NCBI RefSeq assembly: GCF_001297015.1
Contig: NZ_LIGE01000025.1
Location: forward strand, 806,001 to 870,000
DNA length: 64,000 nt
Direction: 5' to 3'
Source: Pseudomonas sp. RIT-PI-r
Lineage (GTDB): Bacteria > Pseudomonadota > Gammaproteobacteria > Pseudomonadales > Pseudomonadaceae
In this document: piece by piece, positions 56,673-64,000 of the stretch
Layout: each line of letters starts with the position of its first letter
Numbering within the stretch: position 1 is the stretch's first letter
The notes under the pieces: model-generated
Told to the model about the DNA's origin: nothing
Database searches by the model: none
Seen by the model: the letters and a program-made list of their open reading frames with translations, nothing else
Program-made: the position numbers and the translations under genes

Positions 56673-58510
56673 ACCCTATCCGCGCCCTGCTCGTCCAGGC
56701 CAGCGGCTTACTGTTCGCCGGGCTGGCCTTTGCCGCCCCGCAACACGCCGTGACCCTGTACAACGAGCCGCCGAAATACCCGGCCGATTTCAAGCATTTC
56801 GATTATGTGAATCCCGACGCGCCCAAGGGCGGCGTGTTCCGTCAGGCCGGATTCGGCGGCTTCGACAGCCTCAACCCGTTCATCAGCAAAGGCGTGCCGG
56901 CCGATGACATCGGGCAGATCTACGACACCCTGACCAAGCACAGCCTTGACGAGCCGTTCACCGAATACGGCCTGATCGCCGGCAAAATCGAAAAGGCCCC
57001 GGACAACAGCTGGGTGCGCTTCTACCTGCGCCCCGAAGCACGCTTCCATGACGGCCACCCGGTGCGCGCCGACGACGTGGTGTTCAGCTTCAACACGCTG
57101 ACCAAGGAAGGCTCGCCGATGTTTCGCGGCTACTACAGCGACGTGTCCGAAGTGATCGCCGAAGACCCGCTGAAAGTCCTGTTCAAGTTCAAGCACAGCA
57201 ACAACCGCGAGTTGCCGCTGATCCTCGGCCAGTTGCCGGTGCTGCCGAAGCACTGGTGGGCCGATCGTGATTTCAACAAGGGCAACCTGGAGATTCCGCT
57301 GGGCAGCGGCCCGTACAAGGTCGCCGAAGTGAAGGCCGGACGCTCGGTGCGCTACGAGCGAGTCAAGGATTACTGGGGCAAGGACCTGCCGGTCAATCGC
57401 GGTTTCTACAACTTCGACACGATGACCAGCGATTACTACCGCGACAACACCGTCGCCCTTGAAGCCTTGAAGGCCGGCCAGTTCGATTACTGGCTGGAGA
57501 TGGCCGCAAAAAACTGGGCCAACGCCTACAACATTCCGGCCGTCACTGAAGGACGGTTGATCAAGGAGCAGATTGCCAACAGCAACCCGACCGGCATGCA
57601 GGGGTTTGTCTTCAACCTGCGCCGTCCGGTGTTCCAGGACGTGCGGGTGCGTCAGGCGCTCGGGTTGCTGTTCGATTTCGAGTGGACCAACAAACAACTG
57701 TTCAACGGCGCCTACTTCCGCACTCGCAGCTACTTCGAGAACTCGGAAATGGCCGCCACCGGCCTGCCCGATGCTGATCAACGAACGATCCTCGAGCCGT
57801 TCCGCAGCAAACTACCGGCGCAGGTGTTCAGCGAAGCGTTCGAGCCCCCCAAGACCGACGCCAGCGGCATGATCCGCGCCCAGCAGCGCGAGGCCTATCA
57901 ACTGCTGCAAGAGGCCGGCTGGAAGATCGTCGACGACAAGATGGTCGACGCTACGGGCAAGCCTGTAGTGATTGAATTCTTACTCGCGCAGACCGAGTTC
58001 GAGCGGGTTTTGCTGCCGTTCAAGCGCAACCTCAGCGACCTCGGCATTGATCTGGTGATCCGTCGCGTCGACGTTTCGCAGTACATCAACCGCGTGCGCT
58101 CGCGAGACTTCGACATGATGGTCGGCAGCTTTCCGCAGTCCAACTCGCCGGGTAACGAACAGCGCGAATACTGGATGAGCGCCGCTGCCGACAAGGCCAG
58201 CAGCCGCAACACCATGGGCCTGAAGGATCCGATCGTCGATCAACTGGTCGAGAACCTGATCAACGCCGACTCGCGCAAAAGCCTCGTGGCCCATGCCCGC
58301 GCACTGGATCGCGTGCTGCAATGGGGCTACTACGTAGTGCCCAACTGGCACATCAAGACCTGGCGCGTGGCTTACTGGAATCACATCGGTCACCCGAAGG
58401 TCTCACCCAAGTATGACATCGGCATCAACACCTGGTGGGTCAAGCCGAACGCAAAACCGGCGATAGAAGTCGAAACCAAACTGCAAGCCGACCCTGTGGG
58501 CACGGAGTAA
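56669..58510 (+). CDS. nppA2: Peptide/nucleoside-antibiotic ABC importer, substrate-binding protein 2
   Basis: 613 residues with a signal peptide ending GLAFA. It is a close paralogue of the preceding gene: both contain the segment [15 protein letters not shown] and the layout RPEARFHDG...[12 protein letters not shown]. The ATG overlaps the nppA1 stop (ATGA) and has GGAG 8 bases upstream, inside nppA1. Two tandem binding proteins for one permease suggest a wider substrate range. The longer in-frame reading upstream runs through nppA1 and is not real. Confidence 0.9.
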   Translation: MNPIRALLVQASGLLFAGLAFAAPQHAVTLYNEPPKYPADFKHFDYVNPDAPKGGVFRQAGFGGFDSLNPFISKGVPADDIGQIYDTLTKHSLDEPFTEYGLIAGKIEKAPDNSWVRFYLRPEARFHDGHPVRADDVVFSFNTLTKEGSPMFRGYYSDVSEVIAEDPLKVLFKFKHSNNRELPLILGQLPVLPKHWWADRDFNKGNLEIPLGSGPYKVAEVKAGRSVRYERVKDYWGKDLPVNRGFYNFDTMTSDYYRDNTVALEALKAGQFDYWLEMAAKNWANAYNIPAVTEGRLIKEQIANSNPTGMQGFVFNLRRPVFQDVRVRQALGLLFDFEWTNKQLFNGAYFRTRSYFENSEMAATGLPDADQRTILEPFRSKLPAQVFSEAFEPPKTDASGMIRAQQREAYQLLQEAGWKIVDDKMVDATGKPVVIEFLLAQTEFERVLLPFKRNLSDLGIDLVIRRVDVSQYINRVRSRDFDMMVGSFPQSNSPGNEQREYWMSAAADKASSRNTMGLKDPIVDQLVENLINADSRKSLVAHARALDRVLQWGYYVVPNWHIKTWRVAYWNHIGHPKVSPKYDIGINTWWVKPNAKPAIEVETKLQADPVGTE

Positions 58511-58514
58511 TCAG

Positions 58515-59588
58515 ATGCTGGCGTATATTTTTCGGCGACTGTTGCTGATCATCCCGACCCTGTTCGGCATTCTGCTGATCAACTTCGTGATCATCCAGGC
58601 CGCGCCCGGTGGCCCGGTGGAACAGATGATCGCCAAGCTCGAAGGCTTCGAAGGCGCCACCAGCCGCATCGCCGGCGGCGGTGCCGAGGTGTCGGTGGCC
58701 GGTTCGTCCTATCGCGGCGCGCAGGGGCTGGACCCGGCGCTGATCAAGGAAATCGAGCACATGTACGGGTTCGACAAGTCGGCCCCGGAACGGCTGTGGA
58801 TCATGGTCAAGAACTACGCCAAGCTGGATTTCGGCGACAGCTTTTTCCGCGACGCCAAGGTCATCGACCTGATCAAGGAAAAGATGCCGGTATCGATCTC
58901 GCTGGGGCTGTGGAGCACGCTGATCATGTACCTGGTGTCGATCCCGCTGGGGATTGCCAAGGCCACGCGACACGGCAGCCACTTCGACGTCTGGACCAGT
59001 TCGGCGATCATCGTCGGCTATGCGATCCCGGCGTTCCTCTTTGCGATTCTGCTGATCGTGGTGTTTGCCGGCGGCAGTTATCTCGACTGGTTCCCGTTGC
59101 GCGGGCTGACCTCGAACAACTTCGATGAGCTGAGCTTCGGCGGCAAGATCCTCGATTACTTCTGGCACCTGGCATTGCCAGTGACGGCGCTGGTGATCGG
59201 CAACTTCGCGACCATGACCCTGTTGACCAAAAACAGCTTTCTCGACGAGATCAACAAACAGTACGTGGTCACCGCCAAGGCCAAAGGCCTGACCCGCCAC
59301 CGCGTGCTCTACGGCCACGTGTTCCGCAACGCCATGCTGCTGGTGATTGCCGGATTCCCGTCGGCGTTCATCGGGATTTTCTTCACCGGCTCCTTGCTGG
59401 TCGAAGTAATCTTCTCCCTCGACGGCCTCGGCCTGATGAGTTTCGAAGCGGCGATCAACCGCGATTACCCGGTGGTGTTCGGCACCCTGTTCATCTTCAC
59501 CCTGCTCGGGCTGGTGGTGAAACTGATCGGCGACCTCACCTACACCCTGGTCGATCCGCGCATCGACTTCGAAAGCCGGGAGCATTGA
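58515..59588 (+). CDS. nppB: Npp/Yej-type ABC importer permease B
   Basis: 357 residues, about six membrane helices. The start [20 protein letters not shown] is the classic DppB/YejB-like N terminus, followed by a long periplasmic loop and the binding-protein-dependent transport domain, with the EAA-type loop [20 protein letters not shown] (near 256-275) that contacts the ATPase. GGAG lies 8 bases upstream, and the gap to nppA2 is 4 bases. Confidence 0.93.
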   Translation: MLAYIFRRLLLIIPTLFGILLINFVIIQAAPGGPVEQMIAKLEGFEGATSRIAGGGAEVSVAGSSYRGAQGLDPALIKEIEHMYGFDKSAPERLWIMVKNYAKLDFGDSFFRDAKVIDLIKEKMPVSISLGLWSTLIMYLVSIPLGIAKATRHGSHFDVWTSSAIIVGYAIPAFLFAILLIVVFAGGSYLDWFPLRGLTSNNFDELSFGGKILDYFWHLALPVTALVIGNFATMTLLTKNSFLDEINKQYVVTAKAKGLTRHRVLYGHVFRNAMLLVIAGFPSAFIGIFFTGSLLVEVIFSLDGLGLMSFEAAINRDYPVVFGTLFIFTLLGLVVKLIGDLTYTLVDPRIDFESREH

Positions 59589-59589
59589 G

Positions 59590-60609
59590 ATGAACCTGTC
59601 CCCTCTCAACCGCCGCCGCTTCGAACTGTTCAAGGCCAACAAGCGTGGCTGGTGGTCGCTGTGGCTGTTTCTGATCCTGTTCGGGCTGAGCCTCGGTGCC
59701 GAACTGATCGCCAACGACAAGCCGCTGGTGGTGCATTACGACAACAACTGGTACTTCCCGGCGATCAAGCGCTACCCGGAAACCACCTTCGGCGGCGAAT
59801 TTCCGCTGGAAGCCAACTACAAGAGCCCGTACATCCGCGAACTGCTCAAGGCCAAGGATGCGTGGGTGCTGTGGGCGCCGATTCCTTATAACTACCAAAG
59901 CATCAACTACGACCTGAAAGTCCCGGCCCCTGCCCCGCCCTCGGCGGACAACCTGCTCGGTACCGACGATCAGGGTCGCGATGTGCTGGCGCGGGTGATT
60001 TACGGTTTCCGCATTTCCGTGCTGTTTGCGCTGACCTTGACCGTGTTGAGTTCGATTATCGGCGTGATTGCCGGCGCCCTTCAGGGTTTCTATGGCGGCT
60101 GGGTTGATCTGGCCGGGCAGCGTTTTCTGGAAATCTGGTCGGGGCTGCCAGTGCTGTACCTGCTGATCATTCTCGCCAGTTTTGTGCAGCCGAATTTCTG
60201 GTGGCTGCTGGGGATCATGCTGCTGTTCTCGTGGATGAGCCTGGTCGACGTGGTGCGCGCCGAGTTCCTCCGTGGCCGCAACCTCGAATACGTGCGCGCG
60301 GCGCGGGCGCTGGGCATGCAGAACGGCGCGATCATGTTCCGCCATATCCTGCCCAACGCGATGGTCTCGACCATGACGTTCATGCCGTTCATCCTCACCG
60401 GCGCCATCGGCACCCTCACCGCGCTGGACTTCCTCGGTTTCGGTTTGCCGGCCGGCAGTCCGTCGCTGGGTGAACTGGTCGCCCAAGGCAAATCCAACCT
60501 GCAAGCGCCGTGGCTGGGCATGAGTGCCTTTGCCGTGTTGGCGTTGATGTTGAGTTTGCTGGTGTTTATCGGCGAGTCCGCTCGCGATGCCTTCGACCCG
60601 AGGAAGTGA
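59590..60609 (+). CDS. nppC: Npp/Yej-type ABC importer permease C
   Basis: 339 residues, the partner permease (DppC/YejE type). A cytoplasmic start RRRFELFKANKRGWWSLWLF leads into the first helix; a large periplasmic loop (about 40-130) is longer than in Dpp/Opp and typical of YejE. The LLGTDDQGRDVLARVIYGFR block (near 118-137) and the EAA loop RAARALGMQNGAIMFRHILP are visible. One base separates it from nppB, so both are co-translated. Confidence 0.93.
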   Translation: MNLSPLNRRRFELFKANKRGWWSLWLFLILFGLSLGAELIANDKPLVVHYDNNWYFPAIKRYPETTFGGEFPLEANYKSPYIRELLKAKDAWVLWAPIPYNYQSINYDLKVPAPAPPSADNLLGTDDQGRDVLARVIYGFRISVLFALTLTVLSSIIGVIAGALQGFYGGWVDLAGQRFLEIWSGLPVLYLLIILASFVQPNFWWLLGIMLLFSWMSLVDVVRAEFLRGRNLEYVRAARALGMQNGAIMFRHILPNAMVSTMTFMPFILTGAIGTLTALDFLGFGLPAGSPSLGELVAQGKSNLQAPWLGMSAFAVLALMLSLLVFIGESARDAFDPRK

Positions 60610-60610
60610 A

Positions 60611-62221
60611 ATGAATCAGGACAATCTGATCGAAGTGCGCGACCTCGCCGTCGAATTCGGTTTCGGCGAGCGCGTACACCGGGTCGTTGAAGGCGTGAGT
60701 TTCGACATCAAGCGTGGCGAAACCCTCGCGTTGGTCGGCGAATCCGGCTCGGGCAAATCAGTTACGGCGCACTCGATTCTGCGCCTGCTGCCCTACCCGA
60801 TGGCCCGCCATCCGGCCGGCAGCATCAATTACGCCGGGCAAAATCTGCTGGGGATGAGCGAAAAGACCATCCGCCATATTCGCGGCAATCGCATTGCAAT
60901 GATTTTTCAGGAGCCAATGACCTCGCTGAACCCACTGCATTCGATCGAGAAGCAGATCAACGAAGTGCTCGGCATCCACAAGGGCCTGACCGGCAAAGTC
61001 GCGACCAAGCGCACGCTGGAGCTGCTGGAGATGGTCGGCATCCCCGAGCCGCACAAGCGCCTCAAGGCCCTGCCCCACGAATTGTCCGGCGGTCAGCGCC
61101 AGCGCGTGATGATCGCCATGGCGCTGGCCAACGAGCCGGAACTGCTGATTGCCGACGAGCCGACCACCGCTCTGGACGTGACCGTTCAGCTGAAAATCCT
61201 CGATTTGCTTAAGGAATTGCAGGCCAGATTGGGCATGTCGCTGTTACTGATCAGTCACGATTTGAACCTGGTGCGAAGAATTGCGCATCGCGTATGTGTC
61301 ATGCAGCGCGGTTGCATCGTCGAACAGGCATCGTGCGAAGGGCTGTTCCGTTCGCCGCAGCATCCGTACACTCGGGAATTGCTCGGCGCGGAGCCCAGCG
61401 GAGGCCCGGCGAGCAATAAAATCGGCGCGCCGCTGCTTGAAGTCGAGGACCTGAAAGTCTGGTTCCCGATCAAGAAAGGCCTGCTCAAGCGCACGGTGGA
61501 TCACGTCAAGGCAGTGGACGGCATCAATTTCAGCCTGCCTCAGGGTCAGACCTTGGGGATTGTGGGGGAAAGCGGTTCCGGCAAATCCACGCTGGGTCTG
61601 GCGATTTTGCGGCTGATCGGCAGCAAAGGCGCGATCCGCTTTGAAGGCAAGCAGCTAGACTGCCTGACGCAGAACGAGGTTCGCCCGTTGCGTCGGGAGA
61701 TGCAGGTGGTGTTTCAGGACCCGTTTGGCAGCCTGAGCCCGCGCATGTGCGTCAGCGATATCGTTGGCGAAGGCCTGCGGATTCACAAGATGGGCAGCGC
61801 CGAGGAACAGGAAGCGGCGATTATTGCGGCATTGAAGGAGGTAGGTCTGGATCCGGAAACCCGGCACCGCTACCCCCACGAATTTTCCGGTGGGCAACGG
61901 CAACGAATCGCCATTGCCCGGGCTTTGGTGCTGAAACCGGCGCTGATCCTGCTGGACGAGCCGACGTCGGCGCTCGACCGCACGGTGCAGCGGCAAGTGG
62001 TGGAGCTGTTGCGTTCACTGCAAGCCAAGTACAACCTGACGTATTTGTTTATCAGCCATGACCTGGCTGTCGTCAAAGCGCTGAGCCACCAGTTGATGGT
62101 GGTCAAGCATGGCCAAGTGGTCGAACAGGGAGACGCGCAAAGTATTTTTGCCGCCCCCCAACATCCGTATACACAGCAGTTGCTGGAAGCCGCTTTTTTG
62201 GCACCAGCCACTGCGCAATAA
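60611..62221 (+). CDS. nppD: Npp/Yej-type ABC importer ATPase with two nucleotide-binding domains
   Basis: 536 residues: two fused ABC cassettes, each with Walker A GESGSGKS (near 43 and 320), signature SGGQRQR (near 159 and 427) and Walker B DEPT (near 181 and 451). It powers the NppBC permease. The fused form (YejF-like) replaces the separate D and F subunits of Dpp/Opp systems. The start at 60611 is chosen because the longer frame adds eight residues inside nppC. It ends 19 bases before fabI. Confidence 0.94.
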   Translation: MNQDNLIEVRDLAVEFGFGERVHRVVEGVSFDIKRGETLALVGESGSGKSVTAHSILRLLPYPMARHPAGSINYAGQNLLGMSEKTIRHIRGNRIAMIFQEPMTSLNPLHSIEKQINEVLGIHKGLTGKVATKRTLELLEMVGIPEPHKRLKALPHELSGGQRQRVMIAMALANEPELLIADEPTTALDVTVQLKILDLLKELQARLGMSLLLISHDLNLVRRIAHRVCVMQRGCIVEQASCEGLFRSPQHPYTRELLGAEPSGGPASNKIGAPLLEVEDLKVWFPIKKGLLKRTVDHVKAVDGINFSLPQGQTLGIVGESGSGKSTLGLAILRLIGSKGAIRFEGKQLDCLTQNEVRPLRREMQVVFQDPFGSLSPRMCVSDIVGEGLRIHKMGSAEEQEAAIIAALKEVGLDPETRHRYPHEFSGGQRQRIAIARALVLKPALILLDEPTSALDRTVQRQVVELLRSLQAKYNLTYLFISHDLAVVKALSHQLMVVKHGQVVEQGDAQSIFAAPQHPYTQQLLEAAFLAPATAQ

Positions 62222-62240
62222 CCTGAAAGAGGAGCAACAC

Positions 62241-63035
62241 ATGGGTTTTCTCGCCGGTAAGCGCGTACTGATCGTCGGTGTCGCCAGCAAGCTGTCCATC
62301 GCATCCGGCATCGCTGCCGCCATGCATCGCGAGGGCGCTGAGCTTGCCTTCACTTATCAGAACGACAAACTGAAAGGTCGTGTTGAAGAATTCGCCCAAG
62401 GCTGGGGTTCGAGCCCTGAGCTGTGCTTCCCGTGCGACGTGGCCAGCGATGAAGAAATCGCCAAGGTCTTCGAAGCACTGAGCAAGAAGTGGGATGGCCT
62501 GGACTGCATCGTCCACTCCGTTGGTTTCGCCCCGGGCGACCAACTGGACGGCGACTTCACCGAAGCCACCACCCGTGACGGTTTCCGCATCGCTCACGAC
62601 ATCAGCGCCTACAGCTTCGTGGCCCTGGCCAAAGCCGGTCGCGAAATGATGAAAGGCCGCAACGGCAGCCTGCTGACCCTGTCGTACCTGGGCGCCGAGC
62701 GCACCATGCCGAACTACAACGTGATGGGCATGGCCAAGGCTTCGCTGGAAGCTGGCGTACGTTACCTGGCCGGCTCCCTGGGCCCGGACGGCACCCGCGT
62801 CAACTGCGTATCGGCTGGCCCGATCCGTACCCTGGCAGCTTCGGGCATCAAGAACTTCCGCAAGATGCTGGCCGCCAACGAAGCGCAAACCCCGCTGCGT
62901 CGCAACGTCACCATCGACGAAGTCGGCAACGCCGGCGCCTTCCTGTGCTCCGACCTGGCGTCGGGCATCAGCGGTGAAATCATGTACGTCGACGGCGGCT
63001 TCAACACCACCGCCATGGGCAACATCGAAGAGTGA
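62241..63035 (+). CDS. fabI: Enoyl-[acyl-carrier-protein] reductase (NADH)
   Basis: 264 residues. It carries out the last reduction of each fatty-acid elongation round. The FabI form of the short-chain dehydrogenase fold is clear: cofactor loop [13 protein letters not shown] (13-25), catalytic Tyr149, Tyr159 and Lys166 (the Y-x6-K pair in [11 protein letters not shown]), and the [13 protein letters not shown] substrate loop. GAGGAG lies before the ATG at 62241. The short gap after nppD suggests read-through, but fabI is essential in most bacteria and may have its own promoter inside nppD. A terminator follows. Confidence 0.97.
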   Translation: MGFLAGKRVLIVGVASKLSIASGIAAAMHREGAELAFTYQNDKLKGRVEEFAQGWGSSPELCFPCDVASDEEIAKVFEALSKKWDGLDCIVHSVGFAPGDQLDGDFTEATTRDGFRIAHDISAYSFVALAKAGREMMKGRNGSLLTLSYLGAERTMPNYNVMGMAKASLEAGVRYLAGSLGPDGTRVNCVSAGPIRTLAASGIKNFRKMLAANEAQTPLRRNVTIDEVGNAGAFLCSDLASGISGEIMYVDGGFNTTAMGNIEE

Positions 63036-63051
63036 TCTTCGCTTAGCCGAT

Positions 63052-63082
63052 AAAAAACCCGCCTCTTCAGGCGGGTTTTTTT
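63052..63082 (+). terminator. Rho-independent terminator of fabI
   Basis: Stem AAACCCGCCT / AGGCGGGTTT with loop CTTC and a run of seven T residues. Confidence 0.94.
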
Positions 63083-63099
63083 ATGCCTGCAACACTGCC

Positions 63100-63395
63100 C
63101 CCCTGTGGGAGTGAGCCTGCTCGCGATGGCGTCCATTCAGTCCCCTGTTCATTGCCTGACCCAACGCTTTCGCGAGCAGGCTCGCTCCCACAGGGATTTG
63201 TGGTGAACCGGGATTTTGAAAACACCCGACACCATTGTAGGAGTGCGCCTGCTCGCGATGGCGGTGGGTCAGCCGATGACGATGTTGAATGTGCGGACGC
63301 CATCGCTGGCAAGCCAGCTCCCACAGGTTTCTCGGGTGTTCACAAAATCCCGGTTCACTGCAGATCCCTGTGGGAGCTGGCTTGCCAGCGATGAG
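63100..63395. repeat. Compound REP cluster with 27-base inverted arms
   Basis: A REP pair of the GAGCCTGCTCGCGA type (about 63100-63125 and 63167-63195), a single GTAGGAGTGCGCCTGCTCGC copy (63237-63259) and a REP pair of the GCTGGCTTGCCAGCGA type (63298-63328, 63366-63393). A separate inverted repeat (63203-63229 and 63332-63358, cores GTGAACCGGGATTTTG and CAAAATCCCGGTTCAC, about two mismatches) encloses the middle part. The cluster fills the gap between fabI and the convergent diguanylate cyclase gene. Confidence 0.85.
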
Positions 63396-63402
63396 GCCCG
63401 AA

Positions 63403-64000
63403 CTAACAACCCTTCAGTGCCTGCTTGTGCGCATACATCGCGCCATCAGCATCCGCCAGCAGCCGATCCACGGTCTCATGGCGTTTGGCGTCGTATTCGA
63501 TCTGGCCGACGCTGAAGCGAATCGCATAGCCCCGGTGCAGCGTGGCATTACGCTCTTCGAGGATTTCCTTGAGCCGCGCCATGATCGTCGTGGTTTCGAT
63601 ATGGCTCGACCCCGTCAGCAGCGCAACAAACTCATCCCCGCCCAAACGCCCGACCACATCGCTTTCGCGAAAGGCAATGCGCAGCACGTCGGCGAAAGTC
63701 TTCAGCGCACTGTCACCCTCGGCATGCCCATACAGATCGTTGATCTGTTTGAAGTCATTGAGATCGAAAAACAGCAACGTCGCGGGCCGATCAAGCCGGG
63801 CGCAGGCGTCCAGCGCATGCTGGGCCAACTGCTTGAAACCGCGGCGATTGGACAGCAGCGTCAGCTCGTCCATGCTCGCCATCTGCACAGCCGTCAGTTC
63901 TTGCTCGGCCATTTCCGCCAGGTCGCGCAACAACGCGCGCTCTTCATCGTCGAGTTCGCGGGGTTTGGTGTCGATCAGACACAGCGTGCCCATTTTATTG
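63403..64000 (-). CDS. GAF-GGDEF diguanylate cyclase, C-terminal part (cut by window edge)
   Basis: 199 codons are visible. They begin within the end of a GAF domain (NKMGTLCLIDTKPRELDDEE), then a short helical linker and a complete GGDEF domain. The active-site motif GGDEF is intact (VVGRLGGDEFVALL), and five residues before it lies RESD, a fit to the RxxD inhibitory site for product feedback. It should make cyclic di-GMP from two GTP in the cytoplasm, controlled by whatever the GAF domain senses. The start lies outside the window; the Met at 63993 is not a likely start. Confidence 0.92.
   Translation of the reverse strand, partial: NKMGTLCLIDTKPRELDDEERALLRDLAEMAEQELTAVQMASMDELTLLSNRRGFKQLAQHALDACARLDRPATLLFFDLNDFKQINDLYGHAEGDSALKTFADVLRIAFRESDVVGRLGGDEFVALLTGSSHIETTTIMARLKEILEERNATLHRGYAIRFSVGQIEYDAKRHETVDRLLADADGAMYAHKQALKGC

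Overview
The window looks like a chromosomal segment of a Pseudomonas of the P. fluorescens complex. Base composition and codon use are GC-rich. Many intergenic gaps carry Pseudomonas-type REP palindromes. The right half keeps a gene order that I recall from P. aeruginosa PAO1: ldcA, dnaQ, rnhA, methyltransferase, gloB, mltD, two solute-binding proteins, permeases, ATPase, fabI. No tRNA, rRNA, phage, IS element or CRISPR array was recognised.

Left end (1-22.6 kb): most of a cyclic lipopeptide locus. A divergent LuxR-type regulator (20.2-21.0 kb) and a NodT-type outer-membrane efflux lipoprotein (21.2-22.6 kb) flank two large NRPS genes on the minus strand. NRPS1 (13.3-19.8 kb) has a starter condensation domain and two modules. 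NRPS2 (0.06-13.1 kb) has an N-terminal docking domain and four modules. Reading the A-domain codes by eye gives Leu, an acidic-type residue, Thr, Leu, Leu, Ser. All five internal C domains carry the dual epimerisation/condensation signature. The first 22 codons of a third NRPS gene overlap the stop of NRPS2 at the left edge. The 2+4+n layout and residue order match the amphisin/arthrofactin family; termination genes and MacAB-type export would lie outside.

Middle (22.6-46 kb): housekeeping and stress genes. These are a copper-delivery pair (SCO1-like and PCu(A)C), a small membrane protein with an XRE regulator, eroded aldehyde dehydrogenase and PaaZ-type fragments, two lipoproteins, an orphan sulfonate/nitrate-type binding protein, an LTA-synthase-like sulfatase, a TonB receptor behind a Zur-like operator, katG and pepN. 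A compact minus-strand run follows: nadK, metallophosphoesterase, rhomboid protease, DUF1315, DUF2797. Then come DUF1853, arsB, a chromate/quinone reductase and a LysR regulator.

Right end (46-64 kb): a GNAT gene coupled to lysine decarboxylase, dnaQ, rnhA, a methyltransferase, gloB, mltD, a five-gene peptide/nucleoside-antibiotic ABC importer (npp/yej type), fabI, and the C-terminal part of a GAF-GGDEF diguanylate cyclase cut by the window edge. Two tandem arrays of a ~102-bp unit (34.9-35.2 and 54.2-54.7 kb) share one leader sequence. Three families of REP palindromes sit next to gene ends.
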